Origin: Afipia felis ATCC 53690
Lineage (GTDB): Bacteria > Pseudomonadota > Alphaproteobacteria > Rhizobiales > Xanthobacteraceae
DNA: 59,324 nucleotides
NCBI RefSeq assembly: GCF_000314735.2
Contig: NZ_KB375271.1
Location: forward strand, 1-59,324
Direction: 5' to 3'
The notes under the pieces: generated by a model
Told to the model about the DNA's origin: nothing
Databases searched by the model: none
What the model saw: only the letters and a program-made list of their open reading frames with translations
In this document: piece by piece, positions 26,597-35,246 of the stretch
Position numbering within the stretch: position 1 is the stretch's first letter
Layout: every line of letters begins with the position of its first letter
Position numbers and translations under genes: made by a program

Positions 26597-27039
26597 AACC
26601 GGCTCCTTGCGTCGTCATGTTAGCCGATGCAATGCATTTGCATTGTAAGTCAAGCCCAACCTCATCGCAAGCGCCCAAACGAAGGTGACACACGAGATGC
26701 CCGCGGAGGCGGCTGTTCGCCGCGACGATTTCTTCCGGATCGTCTTCACTGTGCCACTGGCATAGTGGGGAACGCCAAGCATATTGTGCACGTCCGTTTC
26801 GCACACCGCGACCTTCTCCTGCAGGGAGAGTCAACAGAATCGATTGTGCCGCTTCAACCTCTTGCGGTGTCTGCGGCAAAAAGAAAACCATCACCCTCGA
26901 TCGCTGGGGCTTGGGTTGCTTCTGACGAAGGAAAAATTAAAGTGCTCCTTAAGGTTGCCGGACCCTCCATCTGGTCGGTACGAGGGATTAGCTGGTATTT
27001 TCGGCCGCGCTGTTTCATCCGCTTGAGAGCGGAAAATTC
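26597..27039. other. Gene-poor spacer between TA module and nuclease gene
   Basis: About 440 bases of lower GC than the neighbours. Open frames here are short and show no recognisable family, and a stretch reading leftward (26580-26894) has no convincing start. Near 26625-26650 there is a GCATTTGCAT-type AT-rich segment that may be part of the prlF promoter. Confidence 0.4.
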
Positions 27040-27753
27040 TCACTCGCGAGGCTTTGCCGATTTCTTTGTATTCGTGGGATAACCAAAAGCGAGAAAGAAA
27101 TGGGCTACGCGAATCGTACCGTGGCTCGGTGCAAGATCTGGGTCACGTTCGTGTTCAGTGTCGAAGTCCGCAGTTGAAAATAATACTGATGGACGCTCAT
27201 ATGAACTGCCCGATGCGTTTGCCCGGATCCTCAATTCTGTAACGAGCTTCTTGTCGGCGAGCGCATCGCGCAACGGCGGGACCACCTCATCTTCCGCGTC
27301 GATCAGGATACCGACCATGGCAGCGACAGCCTGCCGTCGGCTGTAGATGCCGGTGACAAAACGACCCAACCCCTTGTCACGAAGGTAATGCGTGCGGTGG
27401 CTCTTTTGCCGGCCGACCTTCTTGAACTCGAAAACCAGCTCGATCCGTCGCGTATCATCGTTCCATCCGTAGACGATATCGGTGCGGCGTTCTTGGGTGA
27501 GTTTCGCCGTTTCTATATCAATATTGTGGAGGACCCCTTCAGCAGCCCACATACCTAGCAAGCCTCGCTCCCGAGCGGTGACGTTCTCGACGTAAGCCTT
27601 CAATGCTTTCGTGAGCGTGGGCTCCTTCATCCCCGGATGGAAATGGGCTCTCGGCTGTTCGGCGAGAATCCGCCAACTCTCTCGTAAAGCATCGACCGCG
27701 TCGGTTGCTGGTCGGATCGGGAAGGCAGAAAGCCAATCATGTCCGGTTGTCAC
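27040..27753 (-). CDS. PD-(D/E)XK-type nuclease, methylase partner
   Basis: Protein of 237 residues starting with GTG 27753, which overlaps the methylase stop (GTGA). The core RRTDIVYGWNDDTRRIELVFEFKKV places D92 in one strand and E109-x-K111 in the next, the D...ExK spacing of PD-(D/E)XK nucleases. Helices before it carry conserved-looking E residues (EPTLTKAL). The tail ends in PTNTKKSAKPRE. With the N6-adenine methylase immediately upstream it looks like the cutting subunit of a restriction-type system. I do not recognise a named family. Confidence 0.65.
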   Translation of the reverse strand: MTTGHDWLSAFPIRPATDAVDALRESWRILAEQPRAHFHPGMKEPTLTKALKAYVENVTARERGLLGMWAAEGVLHNIDIETAKLTQERRTDIVYGWNDDTRRIELVFEFKKVGRQKSHRTHYLRDKGLGRFVTGIYSRRQAVAAMVGILIDAEDEVVPPLRDALADKKLVTELRIRANASGSSYERPSVLFSTADFDTEHERDPDLAPSHGTIRVAHFFLAFGYPTNTKKSAKPRE

Positions 27754-30700
27754 GCGACCTCCGAACGGATCACGGGCGACAACCGGCTCTGAACAGATAT
27801 CACGATGTGCTCGGCATCGCGAAGCGCTTGCCGTACGGTCCAACTGCGTCGAGACAACGGGCGCACCAGATAGAGCGACCCGTCGATCCAAACATGTGCA
27901 TCGGGGACAAGTTGAAGCGCATCGCCCGATGAAATCGCCATCAGCCCCGCTGCGCGAAGCTGAGCGAGCGTCGTGATGACCAGATCGTCATTAAGCTGAG
28001 CGCTGGAAGTGGCCGGCGCAGTTGTCTCTTTGGCGTAGCTCACCCGAACGATTCCCGACGGGCCTTGGCGAGCCGGATCACTGGCGACAACGGCGACATG
28101 AAACCGTCCGCCGCCACCGGTCCGTTCGCGCCAAGTGGTCAAGGAGGCAGCCAGCGCGTCGCCGTATGTCCGAAAATCCTCCAGATGGGCGGTGGCCTGA
28201 GCCGGCGTGTCGAGGCTTTTGAAACTTCGCGGCCGGATCGAAGGCATCAGGATGTCGACGGTTTCGCGAACCAGCGCCTGCTCGCTCTCGTGCAGGCCAA
28301 AATATTTGAAGACGGCCTTGTCGAGGGCAATCTGGATTTCGCCGTAGCGGCGGCGTTGATCGAGTTCCGGCAAATCGGATAGCTTTTGCATATAAGTGCC
28401 GACCCTCGCGAGCGCCGCTTTAGCGGCCTTCGGATCGGGTGCCGCGTCGACGTCAAAGAACGGGAAGGTTTCGACATCTGACAGATGGACGCCATTGCGT
28501 TCGCAAAGCATCTTCCAGCCGCGCATCATGAGGAAGTAACGGGCGAGCTTCGATCGCAGATAGACCGCGGCGAACTGGAGCAGCGCCGCATCTTCGCTCG
28601 ACCCGGAAATGACGCCGATGCTGTGCGTGAAAGTGGCCGGGCCATCGTAATAGACCGCGCGGACTGTATGTTCGAGTTTCGAGAACCCGTCCGGGAAAAG
28701 CACGCGGGGACCGTCGAAAACCGCCATCACCTCGTCGTTGAGGCCAACGACTGTCGTCTGCGTCCTCGGCCACGGCTTCAAGAGATCGGGATGCAACACG
28801 GGCGACCCCGCGCTGAGCGCGGGCACCGGCACGAACGGCATCTTGCGCAACCGGCCGGCGCTGACTTCCGTGCGGCTCTTGTCGTTAAGATGAATGCCCT
28901 TGCGATTGACCCATCGCCGGAATGGTTGCGGCCCCTTCCAGAAGTCGCTGAACGTTCCGCGCGCCGTCAGGCGCGTCCACAGAGTCATATCGTTGGCGTC
29001 GCCCCACATCAGCGTGACGAGAAGCTGCGGATCCTGGGCGACGGAGCGGGTTTGCAAAACGTGTCGATCGGCGGACTGCATGGTGAGGCGGCCGAAGGCC
29101 AGGCTCATGTCCGCTTTCGGGACGCAGTAATCGAAAGTCTCGCCAAATGGAATTTGCGCCTCGACGGCGCGGCGTTGCCCGAGGAATACATGGCAGGTGT
29201 TCTCGGCGGTCGGAAACAGCAGTCCCTGAAGATCACCGAAGTTGATAAGACGCGCAGGCTGGAACAGGCTGAACAGGCGCGCGACGAAGGATGCGCTGGA
29301 CGGTCCTAAGAACTGTCCAATCGGCAGGATGAGGCAGACGCGCCCTTGCTCGGCAAGAAAGTCGCTCGCTCTCAGCGCGTATGCGCCGGCGATCTGGCGT
29401 CGAACGAATGGGGCGCCAGCGCGCTCCGCCCAAACGTCGGCCGACGTGACGTCTTCGCCTTCGGGCTCCGACCATGGCGGATTGGAGATAATGAGGGTGA
29501 AGCGCTTGTCCGCAAACCCGTGCTTGGGTCCGAAGAAGTCGGCCGTTGGGCCGTGGCGCAGATTGCTGCCGTCCAGCGGTGGCAGCTTCTCGTTTTCGCG
29601 CTCCTGCGCCTCCATGATATCGGCGGGGTTGAGACCTTCCAGCAACGACAGATAGAGGCTGAAGGCCGTGACGCGGCAAGCCATCAGATTGATGTCGGCG
29701 CCGAATATGCGTTTGACCAGAAGCTCTCGACGCTGTTTGAAACTGAGTTGGCGGCCGTCGCGCGCCTCCGATAGCGCGATGAGACGGCGGTAGGCCGTGG
29801 TAAGCAGAATTCCAGATCCGCAAGCGCCGTCGAAGATCGTCTCGGAAAGAGGATCGGCCGAGGTGACGAACGCTTGATCAACCGCCAGCATCGCGAGGTG
29901 ACGCGGCGTGTAGTAAGCGCCGTCTTTTGCCTTCTGGTCGGGAGACAGGAAAGATTCGTAGAGGCCGGATAGCAGCTCAACCGGGATATAGCTGAAATCG
30001 TAATTCCAGAAATCGCCCTGCCCGGTGGTCATGTCGGTCCGGCGCAGGAATTGATCGAGCAGCGCGAACCCCTCTGTATTCAACGCCGCCCAAGGATCGT
30101 GCCGATCGCCCCCTAAGAAATCGCCGTTGAAATCCTGACGAAGCGCGTCGATGAGGCTGCGGACACCACTGCGGTTGGCTTGACCGACGAGCGCATGGAG
30201 TTGATCGACCTCACGTCTCTGACGATAGGTCGCACCGACAATGTCGCGATGTTCGAGATATGAGATGAAGAGCACCTGCCCCATCAGCAACTCGGCGTGG
30301 CGCCGCCGCAGCGATGCGTCGATGGCTGCCCGGAATCCGACCTTCGACATCTTGAGTACGGTGCTCGAGAGATTGGCGAGCAACTTGCGATCGACACGCG
30401 CCTTGATGTCAAACCATTTGGGTGCGCGGCGGGAGAGATTGGCCGAAGCGATGTCGAACGCCGAGAACGGCCCATCGGGACGCGCTTCGCCGAGCGTCAG
30501 CCTTTCCTCCGCGTTGCGGAGCTTTCGGGCCGGCACGGCAACTGCCGTCTCGCCCTTGATCTCGATCACCACCGTGGCGAGATTCTGGTTCCATATCCGC
30601 TTGCGGATCTCGTCCAAAGCGGCGGCGGTGAGTGGCTCGTCCGTATCGCCGACAAAGACCACCGTCGGGACGCCCTCAACCTCAAAGACGGCCTGGGCGC

Positions 30701-30848
30701 GAATCACCCCATCCGGCTTGAGAAGGGACTTGATCTCCAGTGCATAGGGGTGAACTTCCGGAACGTCCTCACCCCGGCGATGCAGCACGGCGGGCTCGGC
30801 GGCATAGCCGAGCCTTTCAAGCCAGTTCTGCAGGGCCGAAATTGTCAC
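27750..30848 (-). CDS. N6-adenine DNA methylase of a restriction-type cassette
   Basis: Protein of 1032 residues. Methylase core: YYTP near 312-315, motif I DGACGSG (340-346), and the catalytic NPPW (456-459). The N-terminal 330 residues contain a module reading FVGDTDEPLTAAALDEIRKRIWNQNLATVVIE and a helical linker. The C-terminal 500 residues fit a target-recognition region and a further helical domain. The size and order (helical, methylase, TRD) recall type IIG/Eco57I-like and BREX/DISARM methylases, but the nuclease is a separate, coupled gene. GTG start 30848 with a GGAAGGGA ribosome binding site. Confidence 0.85.
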   Translation of the reverse strand: MTISALQNWLERLGYAAEPAVLHRRGEDVPEVHPYALEIKSLLKPDGVIRAQAVFEVEGVPTVVFVGDTDEPLTAAALDEIRKRIWNQNLATVVIEIKGETAVAVPARKLRNAEERLTLGEARPDGPFSAFDIASANLSRRAPKWFDIKARVDRKLLANLSSTVLKMSKVGFRAAIDASLRRRHAELLMGQVLFISYLEHRDIVGATYRQRREVDQLHALVGQANRSGVRSLIDALRQDFNGDFLGGDRHDPWAALNTEGFALLDQFLRRTDMTTGQGDFWNYDFSYIPVELLSGLYESFLSPDQKAKDGAYYTPRHLAMLAVDQAFVTSADPLSETIFDGACGSGILLTTAYRRLIALSEARDGRQLSFKQRRELLVKRIFGADINLMACRVTAFSLYLSLLEGLNPADIMEAQERENEKLPPLDGSNLRHGPTADFFGPKHGFADKRFTLIISNPPWSEPEGEDVTSADVWAERAGAPFVRRQIAGAYALRASDFLAEQGRVCLILPIGQFLGPSSASFVARLFSLFQPARLINFGDLQGLLFPTAENTCHVFLGQRRAVEAQIPFGETFDYCVPKADMSLAFGRLTMQSADRHVLQTRSVAQDPQLLVTLMWGDANDMTLWTRLTARGTFSDFWKGPQPFRRWVNRKGIHLNDKSRTEVSAGRLRKMPFVPVPALSAGSPVLHPDLLKPWPRTQTTVVGLNDEVMAVFDGPRVLFPDGFSKLEHTVRAVYYDGPATFTHSIGVISGSSEDAALLQFAAVYLRSKLARYFLMMRGWKMLCERNGVHLSDVETFPFFDVDAAPDPKAAKAALARVGTYMQKLSDLPELDQRRRYGEIQIALDKAVFKYFGLHESEQALVRETVDILMPSIRPRSFKSLDTPAQATAHLEDFRTYGDALAASLTTWRERTGGGGRFHVAVVASDPARQGPSGIVRVSYAKETTAPATSSAQLNDDLVITTLAQLRAAGLMAISSGDALQLVPDAHVWIDGSLYLVRPLSRRSWTVRQALRDAEHIVISVQSRLSPVIRSEVA

Positions 30849-30961
30849 GCTGGTCCCTTCCGATATTCATGCCCCGAGAATGAGAACATATCATGAACAT
30901 TTGTTGGTGGTGAAGCGGTCTGAGGGCGAGCAACCCGGGTTGTCCCGGTCAATGGCGCGCC

Positions 30962-31498
30962 TCATGCCGAACGCCTCCGTGCCAGAACGGTCAGTTTGCT
31001 CGGGGCTCGCCGCCGCACTTGTTTGACTGGCAAGCCAGCGACGGCCTGGACCGGGAAGAGATCGAATTGGCCGGGAACGGTAGCCGGACTTGGCAATGCG
31101 AATCCCGCCGACAACACATCCAGGTGAGCGTTCAGGCGAAGGAGCAGCACGTCGCCTGCCGGAAGTTGATCGGCTGCGTCCTCTACGAATGTCCATCGAT
31201 CGCCGCCGAGGAGCGCCACGTTCTGTCCCCAGAGGGCGATAAACGACTTGGTGCGCAGCTCCCGTCGCAGGCTGTTGAAAAGGCTCTTATGAGCCTGGAG
31301 TTCGATATGAAATTGCTCCCGCAGGGTCACTGCGAGCCTTAGAATAAGGATGGTTTGCCACGTATACTCGGCCGGAGACCCCTTCCGTCTGGGTTTCACG
31401 TCGGCTGGAATCAAGGCGCGGCGGCTCGTCCATTCCCGAAGTCTTTCGGTGGAAAGACCGGTGAGCTGGCAGGCGTGAGGCGTTGTGACGTAGCGCAA
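30962..31498 (-). CDS. MerR-like HTH regulator of the methylase cassette
   Basis: Protein of 178 residues. The N-terminal winged HTH resembles the MerR type (residues about 8-60: ACQLTGLSTERLREWTSRRALIP, then SPAEYTWQTILILRLAV). Next is a helical segment, and the C-terminal half is hydrophobic and beta-rich (LPAGDVLLLRLNAHLDVL). No metal-binding cysteines. The TTG start at 31498 is chosen for its GGGAG ribosome binding site five bases away. It lies 113 bp upstream of the methylase in the same direction, and its own promoter region carries a perfect 10-bp inverted repeat. Confidence 0.65.
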   Translation of the reverse strand: MRYVTTPHACQLTGLSTERLREWTSRRALIPADVKPRRKGSPAEYTWQTILILRLAVTLREQFHIELQAHKSLFNSLRRELRTKSFIALWGQNVALLGGDRWTFVEDAADQLPAGDVLLLRLNAHLDVLSAGFALPSPATVPGQFDLFPVQAVAGLPVKQVRRRAPSKLTVLARRRSA

Positions 31499-31510
31499 GA
31501 TCGCTCCCTC

Positions 31511-31533
31511 AGATCGGGTAACGTACCCGATCT
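31511..31533. promoter_or_regulatory. Operator palindrome upstream of cassette regulator
   Basis: AGATCGGGTA and its exact complement, separated by three bases, end 13 bases before the regulator start. Such a strong palindrome in this position fits an autoregulatory site. No second copy is visible in the 113-bp gap before the methylase gene. Confidence 0.7.
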
Positions 31534-31641
31534 TGTTTTAAGAAATGGCTATCAGACCTTTCGCCGCGTGTCGATCAAGTGCTCCTTGGAGCGCGCACAT
31601 CGCGCGTGGGAAACCCATCTCGCCCGCGCGAGCTTCCGTCG

Positions 31642-32859
31642 CTACAGGATTCCCCAGGCACGATATCTTCCTCTTCCAGTCGCCTCACGCAGGCCGAGCT
31701 CAGCGACCAGATTCTGGGCGGCGCGTGGCGTGATCTTCAATTCCTTCGCGATCATGGCCGCTGAGACGATCGGCCGGGTCAGCACATAGTCGATCAGCGC
31801 CGGCAGCCGGGAGGTCGAGCGGCGGCCGTCGAGCTTGCGGGCCAGCAGCGTGCGGGCGGTCTGCCAGCGGTCGTGATCCTTGAGCCCGGCCTCGGCCGCG
31901 GCCGCGATCGCCTCCAACTGAACGGCGAGGCGGGAGGCCGCGTCGCGTGGCCGCCGCCGCTCGCGCGGGATCGCTTTGAGGCCGTCATGGAGGCAAGGCA
32001 GGTGCGAGCGCGCCTTTCCCCGCGCCCGCAGCAGCGCGGCGGCGAGCAGCCGGCCGAGCCATGGCGCGTGCTGTAGCGGTTCCAGCGCGTGCCACGCGTC
32101 GGCGGCGATCGCCGTCGCCAGCGCCGGCGGCAGGTTGCGTGTCTGGTCCACGACCGCTCGCCATGCGTCGAGACGTTCATCTTCGTCCCAGTCGAGATCG
32201 TAGACCAGCGGGTCTCGCTCGGGTCGCTTCGGGCGCCGATCGGTTGTCTCGCCGGCCAGCGTGCGGTCGGCTTGGGCGATCGCGGCGTCGACGGCCGCGA
32301 AGATGTCGGCCATCCGGTCGTCGGCTGGGGCCACGCGAAACCGCTCGGGCGCATCCGCCTCACTGTCTTCGTCTTCGCGATCGCGCACCTCATCCTCTTC
32401 CTCATTCCGGTTGCCGCGTTCCTCCTCCCGGTCGCCCTGCTCTCCCCTGCCCCGCAGCCCGGCCAGGCCGGCCACCGACAGCGCCCAGTCGGGCTTGGCG
32501 TCGGCGATGCGCCGTCGCGTTCGCAGAACGGCGTGGGCGCGCGTGAGCTCGTGGGTCGGGGCGCGGACGTCCATGCCGGCGTCGTGGAGGACGAGATCGT
32601 CGAGATGGACGAGCTCGCCTTCCAGCCACAGGGCGGCAGCGGCGTCTGAGAAGTGGGTCCGGGCGATCCAGCCGTCGCGGACCGGGCTCCTGGCCAGCCG
32701 CTCGTCGAGGCGGGCCAGCGCGTCTTCGGCCGCCGCGAGCGGGCCGGCGATCTGGCTCCAAGGTAGCGGATCCGGGATCTGGTAGGCGGAGGGCAAGGTC
32801 TTGATAACCTTAACGTGAATCGGTGAAACGGAAGCTATCACGGCGTTGGCTTCCGTCAT
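31642..32859 (-). CDS. RHE_PE00001 family protein (DUF1612/HTH)
   Basis: Protein of 405 residues with the DUF1612 region in the N-terminal part (AALWLEGELVHLDDLVLHDAGMDVRAP and THELTRAHAVLRTRRRI), an acidic low-complexity linker (residues about 140-170, many E, D, R) and a C-terminal helix-turn-helix (ALIDYVLTRPIVSAAMIAKELKITPRAAQNLVAELG). The family is named from a Rhizobium etli plasmid gene and its role is unknown, though it is likely a DNA-binding regulator. A strong palindrome lies just upstream. Confidence 0.85.
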   Translation of the reverse strand: MTEANAVIASVSPIHVKVIKTLPSAYQIPDPLPWSQIAGPLAAAEDALARLDERLARSPVRDGWIARTHFSDAAAALWLEGELVHLDDLVLHDAGMDVRAPTHELTRAHAVLRTRRRIADAKPDWALSVAGLAGLRGRGEQGDREEERGNRNEEEDEVRDREDEDSEADAPERFRVAPADDRMADIFAAVDAAIAQADRTLAGETTDRRPKRPERDPLVYDLDWDEDERLDAWRAVVDQTRNLPPALATAIAADAWHALEPLQHAPWLGRLLAAALLRARGKARSHLPCLHDGLKAIPRERRRPRDAASRLAVQLEAIAAAAEAGLKDHDRWQTARTLLARKLDGRRSTSRLPALIDYVLTRPIVSAAMIAKELKITPRAAQNLVAELGLREATGRGRYRAWGIL

Positions 32860-32887
32860 AGCGATGCCTTCTGGCGCATGCTTCTCA

Positions 32888-32914
32888 CTATCGATAACTA
32901 CCTCTTATCGATAG
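32888..32914. promoter_or_regulatory. Operator palindrome upstream of RHE_PE00001 gene
   Basis: Perfect 10-bp arms CTATCGATAA and TTATCGATAG with a 7-bp spacer, 29 bases before the start codon. The arms themselves contain ATCGAT. A likely binding site for the encoded HTH protein. Confidence 0.7.
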
Positions 32915-33091
32915 TCATGGACGGCACCGCGCAAATCAGCGATTCTGAGCGCCCTCAGCCCGGCAAATCACCCCGCCGGGGCTCCGATCGACGAGAGGAC
33001 ACGACCGCTGCCAGCCCCCTCCCCTCCTCCGAACGGGCTCGCTGGGCGCGTCAGACGTCGTGGCGCTGATCGACATCCGTGTCGGCCGAGC

Positions 33092-33313
33092 TCAAGGCTC
33101 GTCGTAGAGATTGTCGCGAAAAGCCTTGGCCGGCTCCGGCTCAAGCTCGGCGTTAAGGTGCTCGAAGCCGGGTGCCATTTCGCTGGCCTCAATCGCGGCA
33201 ATGTCCTCCTCGGTCAGATCGACGGTCCGAACGGCCCGACGATTGCGCCCGGTAGTACTGGCTTCGTCGGCCGGCGCCGGCCGCGGCTGGTTTTGTTTCG
33301 CGTGACCGCCCAT
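33092..33313 (-). CDS. Small acidic protein, unknown function
   Basis: Protein of 73 residues, MGGHAKQNQPRPAPADEAST at the start and an acidic second half (DLTEEDIAAIEASEMAPGFEHLNAELEPEPAKAFRDNLYDEP). The N-terminal half looks disordered. The second half is reminiscent of a short antitoxin-like or adaptor helix pair, but I cannot name a family. It is divergent from the phd-vapC operon. Confidence 0.45.
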   Translation of the reverse strand: MGGHAKQNQPRPAPADEASTTGRNRRAVRTVDLTEEDIAAIEASEMAPGFEHLNAELEPEPAKAFRDNLYDEP

Positions 33314-33435
33314 GACGCTTCCCTCCGTTCGCCCCCGATACTAGCGCAAGGACGTCTTCCCCGCACACCGCCCGTTGAAAATCGCCGCGATTCGCCATAT
33401 AGTCACGATAGTCATTATGGTCACAGGAGCAAGTC

Positions 33436-33714
33436 ATGACAATCCCCCGAAAAACCCCTGCTCACGAATCGGATCACTGGACGGTCGCTGGCGCCAAGGC
33501 GCGTCTCTCCGAAGTGATCGAGCGCGCCCAGAGCGACCCGCAGATCATCACCCGCCACGGCAAGCCGAGCGTCGTCATCGTCTCGGCCGAGGAATGGTCG
33601 CGCAAGACCGTCCGCAAGGGCACGCTGGCCGAGTTCCTGATGGCCTCGCCGCTGCGCGACGCCGATCTCGACCTCGACCGGGTCCGCGACCAGCCGCGCG
33701 ACCTCGATCTATGA
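33436..33714 (+). CDS. Phd/YefM-type antitoxin
   Basis: Protein of 92 residues with the Phd fold: HWTVAGAKARLSEVIERAQSDPQIITRHGKPSVVIVSAEEW, then a C-terminal toxin-wrapping tail. It is followed by a PIN toxin whose ATG overlaps this stop (ATGA). It should bind its own promoter; the ATAGTCACGATAGTCAT direct repeat just upstream (about 33399-33415) is a candidate site. Confidence 0.9.
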   Translation: MTIPRKTPAHESDHWTVAGAKARLSEVIERAQSDPQIITRHGKPSVVIVSAEEWSRKTVRKGTLAEFLMASPLRDADLDLDRVRDQPRDLDL

Positions 33715-34148
33715 ATGTCCTGCTCGACACCAACGTGCTCTCGGAGGTTCGCCGGCCGGCGCCGGACTCCAAGGTGCTCGCATGGCTCGATACGATCGAC
33801 GAGGACCGGGCCTTCATCAGCGTGGCGTCGATCGCCGAGCTCCGGCGCGGCATCGCCCTGATGGACGATGGCCGCCGCCGGGACGCGCTGACCGCCTGGC
33901 TCGCGGAGGATCTGCCGGCGCGCTTCGCCGGGCGGATCCTGCCGATTGATCCGGGGATCGCCGAACGCTGGGGCGATCTGATGGCGCAGGCCCGCCGCAG
34001 CGGCTTTGCGCTTTCGGTGATGGACGGGTTTTTTGCCGCCACCGCTCTTGACCGCGAGTTGGTGCTGGCGACCCGCAACACCAAGGATTTTGCGCCGCTG
34101 GGCTTGCCATTGCTGAACCCCTGGATCGATGAAGGAGCGCCGGCATGA
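33711..34148 (+). CDS. vapC: VapC-type PIN-domain toxin
   Basis: PIN ribonuclease of 145 residues. Acidic active-site residues are visible: D7 (LLDTNVLSE), E45 (ASIAELRRG), D103 or nearby (VMDGFFAATAL), and a late NTKDF. It probably cleaves tRNA or rRNA when freed from the antitoxin. It overlaps the next gene by ATGA, so toxin, antitoxin and the unknown gene are one transcript. Confidence 0.9.
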   Translation: MNVLLDTNVLSEVRRPAPDSKVLAWLDTIDEDRAFISVASIAELRRGIALMDDGRRRDALTAWLAEDLPARFAGRILPIDPGIAERWGDLMAQARRSGFALSVMDGFFAATALDRELVLATRNTKDFAPLGLPLLNPWIDEGAPA

Positions 34149-35233
34149 CCACCCCTGCCCGCCTCCCGGATGCCGCCTCGCTCGAAACCGTCCTGGCCGG
34201 GCTCAATCCGGCCTCGGCCGACGCCGACCTCTTCCCGGCGCTGGCTGCCGCCTTGCCGGGCTTTGCCTTCGGGTTCGCCCCCGTCGACGACGATTACTGG
34301 CGCGACACAAGGTCGGTCCTCCAGCCGGACGGCACGCGGCTCGGCGAATTACGGCCGTGGATGACGGCCGAAATTGCCAAGGACGGCGGCGACATCAAGG
34401 CGGTCTGGTCGCGCCTGAAAGAGACCGATCTGCAGATCACGGAGTGGCGCGGCTCCGGCGCCTTTGTGTCGGCACCGACCGGGCCGGGCGCGGCCGACTA
34501 TCTTCAGATAGCGCTCGGCCGCGAGATCGAATGGCGCGCCGGCCCGATCGTCAACCCGGACTATCGACCCTGGGGAGAATCGGAACTGCTCGATCCGAGC
34601 TGGCCTCGGACCGATCAGCTTCCGGACTCCGATCGCCTGTCCGGCCCGGTCTACCGGCTCCTCGGCCGCGCCGGCGGCGCGGTGATACACGTCCGCAGTT
34701 TCCTCGATCGCTGCGGCCGCGTTGAACGGGAGAAGCGGGAGGCCAAGCGGCCCGAATTGGAGCGGCGTGTCATTCGCGAAAGCGGGCCGAGCGGAACGCG
34801 CGAGACGCCGTTCTTGGAGGCGGTTCCGGACTATTTTGGCTTTGTCCCAAGAGAGCTGCGGTTCTTTCAGGACTGGGAGGAATCGAGCGCCAGGCCGCAG
34901 CGCGTCTTCGCCCATTGGGCGCTCGACGCCCGCGACTATACGCACAAGGACGAGCGCGATGTCGGCTTCATCCCGCGGCCATTGAAGCCACCAAAGGAAC
35001 GGCTGCTCATGACGCCCAAAGCTTCGGTTCACCTTCTGATGGACCGGATCGAGGCCGTGGACCGCGCGATCGGCCTGCCCTTCGGCTGGTTCTTCCTGAT
35101 GACCCACGGCCACTGGGTTGACCCCGATGTCGGACGCGCCATCGCTGAGGGCCTGAAGGCCCAGCGCGTCCGCCTGCCCGACCCTGACGCCCGCGTGCTA
35201 TTGCGCTGGGCAGATCGAAGCTACGGCTTCTGA
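34145..35233 (+). CDS. Unknown protein in phd-vapC-integrase operon
   Basis: Soluble protein of 362 residues that I do not recognise. The first 100 residues are Ala-rich with LPGFAFGFAPVDDDYW, the centre is charged (RVEREKREAKRPELERRVIRESG), and the last 80 residues (LMDRIEAVDRAIGLPFGWFFLMTHGHWVDP) look like a small helical domain. It starts by ATGA overlap with vapC and ends 13 bases before the integrase gene, so it travels with the cassette. Confidence 0.6.
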   Translation: MTTPARLPDAASLETVLAGLNPASADADLFPALAAALPGFAFGFAPVDDDYWRDTRSVLQPDGTRLGELRPWMTAEIAKDGGDIKAVWSRLKETDLQITEWRGSGAFVSAPTGPGAADYLQIALGREIEWRAGPIVNPDYRPWGESELLDPSWPRTDQLPDSDRLSGPVYRLLGRAGGAVIHVRSFLDRCGRVEREKREAKRPELERRVIRESGPSGTRETPFLEAVPDYFGFVPRELRFFQDWEESSARPQRVFAHWALDARDYTHKDERDVGFIPRPLKPPKERLLMTPKASVHLLMDRIEAVDRAIGLPFGWFFLMTHGHWVDPDVGRAIAEGLKAQRVRLPDPDARVLLRWADRSYGF

Positions 35234-35246
35234 CGGAGCGCCGCCG

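Noticed and set aside
26580..26894. Minus-strand frame of 104 residues in the spacer after prlF
   Set aside because: It overlaps the prlF start, has no ribosome binding site and no recognisable family; kept only as spacer.
28485..29309. Plus-strand frame of 274 residues inside the methylase gene
   Set aside because: Antisense to the target-recognition part of an intact methylase gene; no motif.
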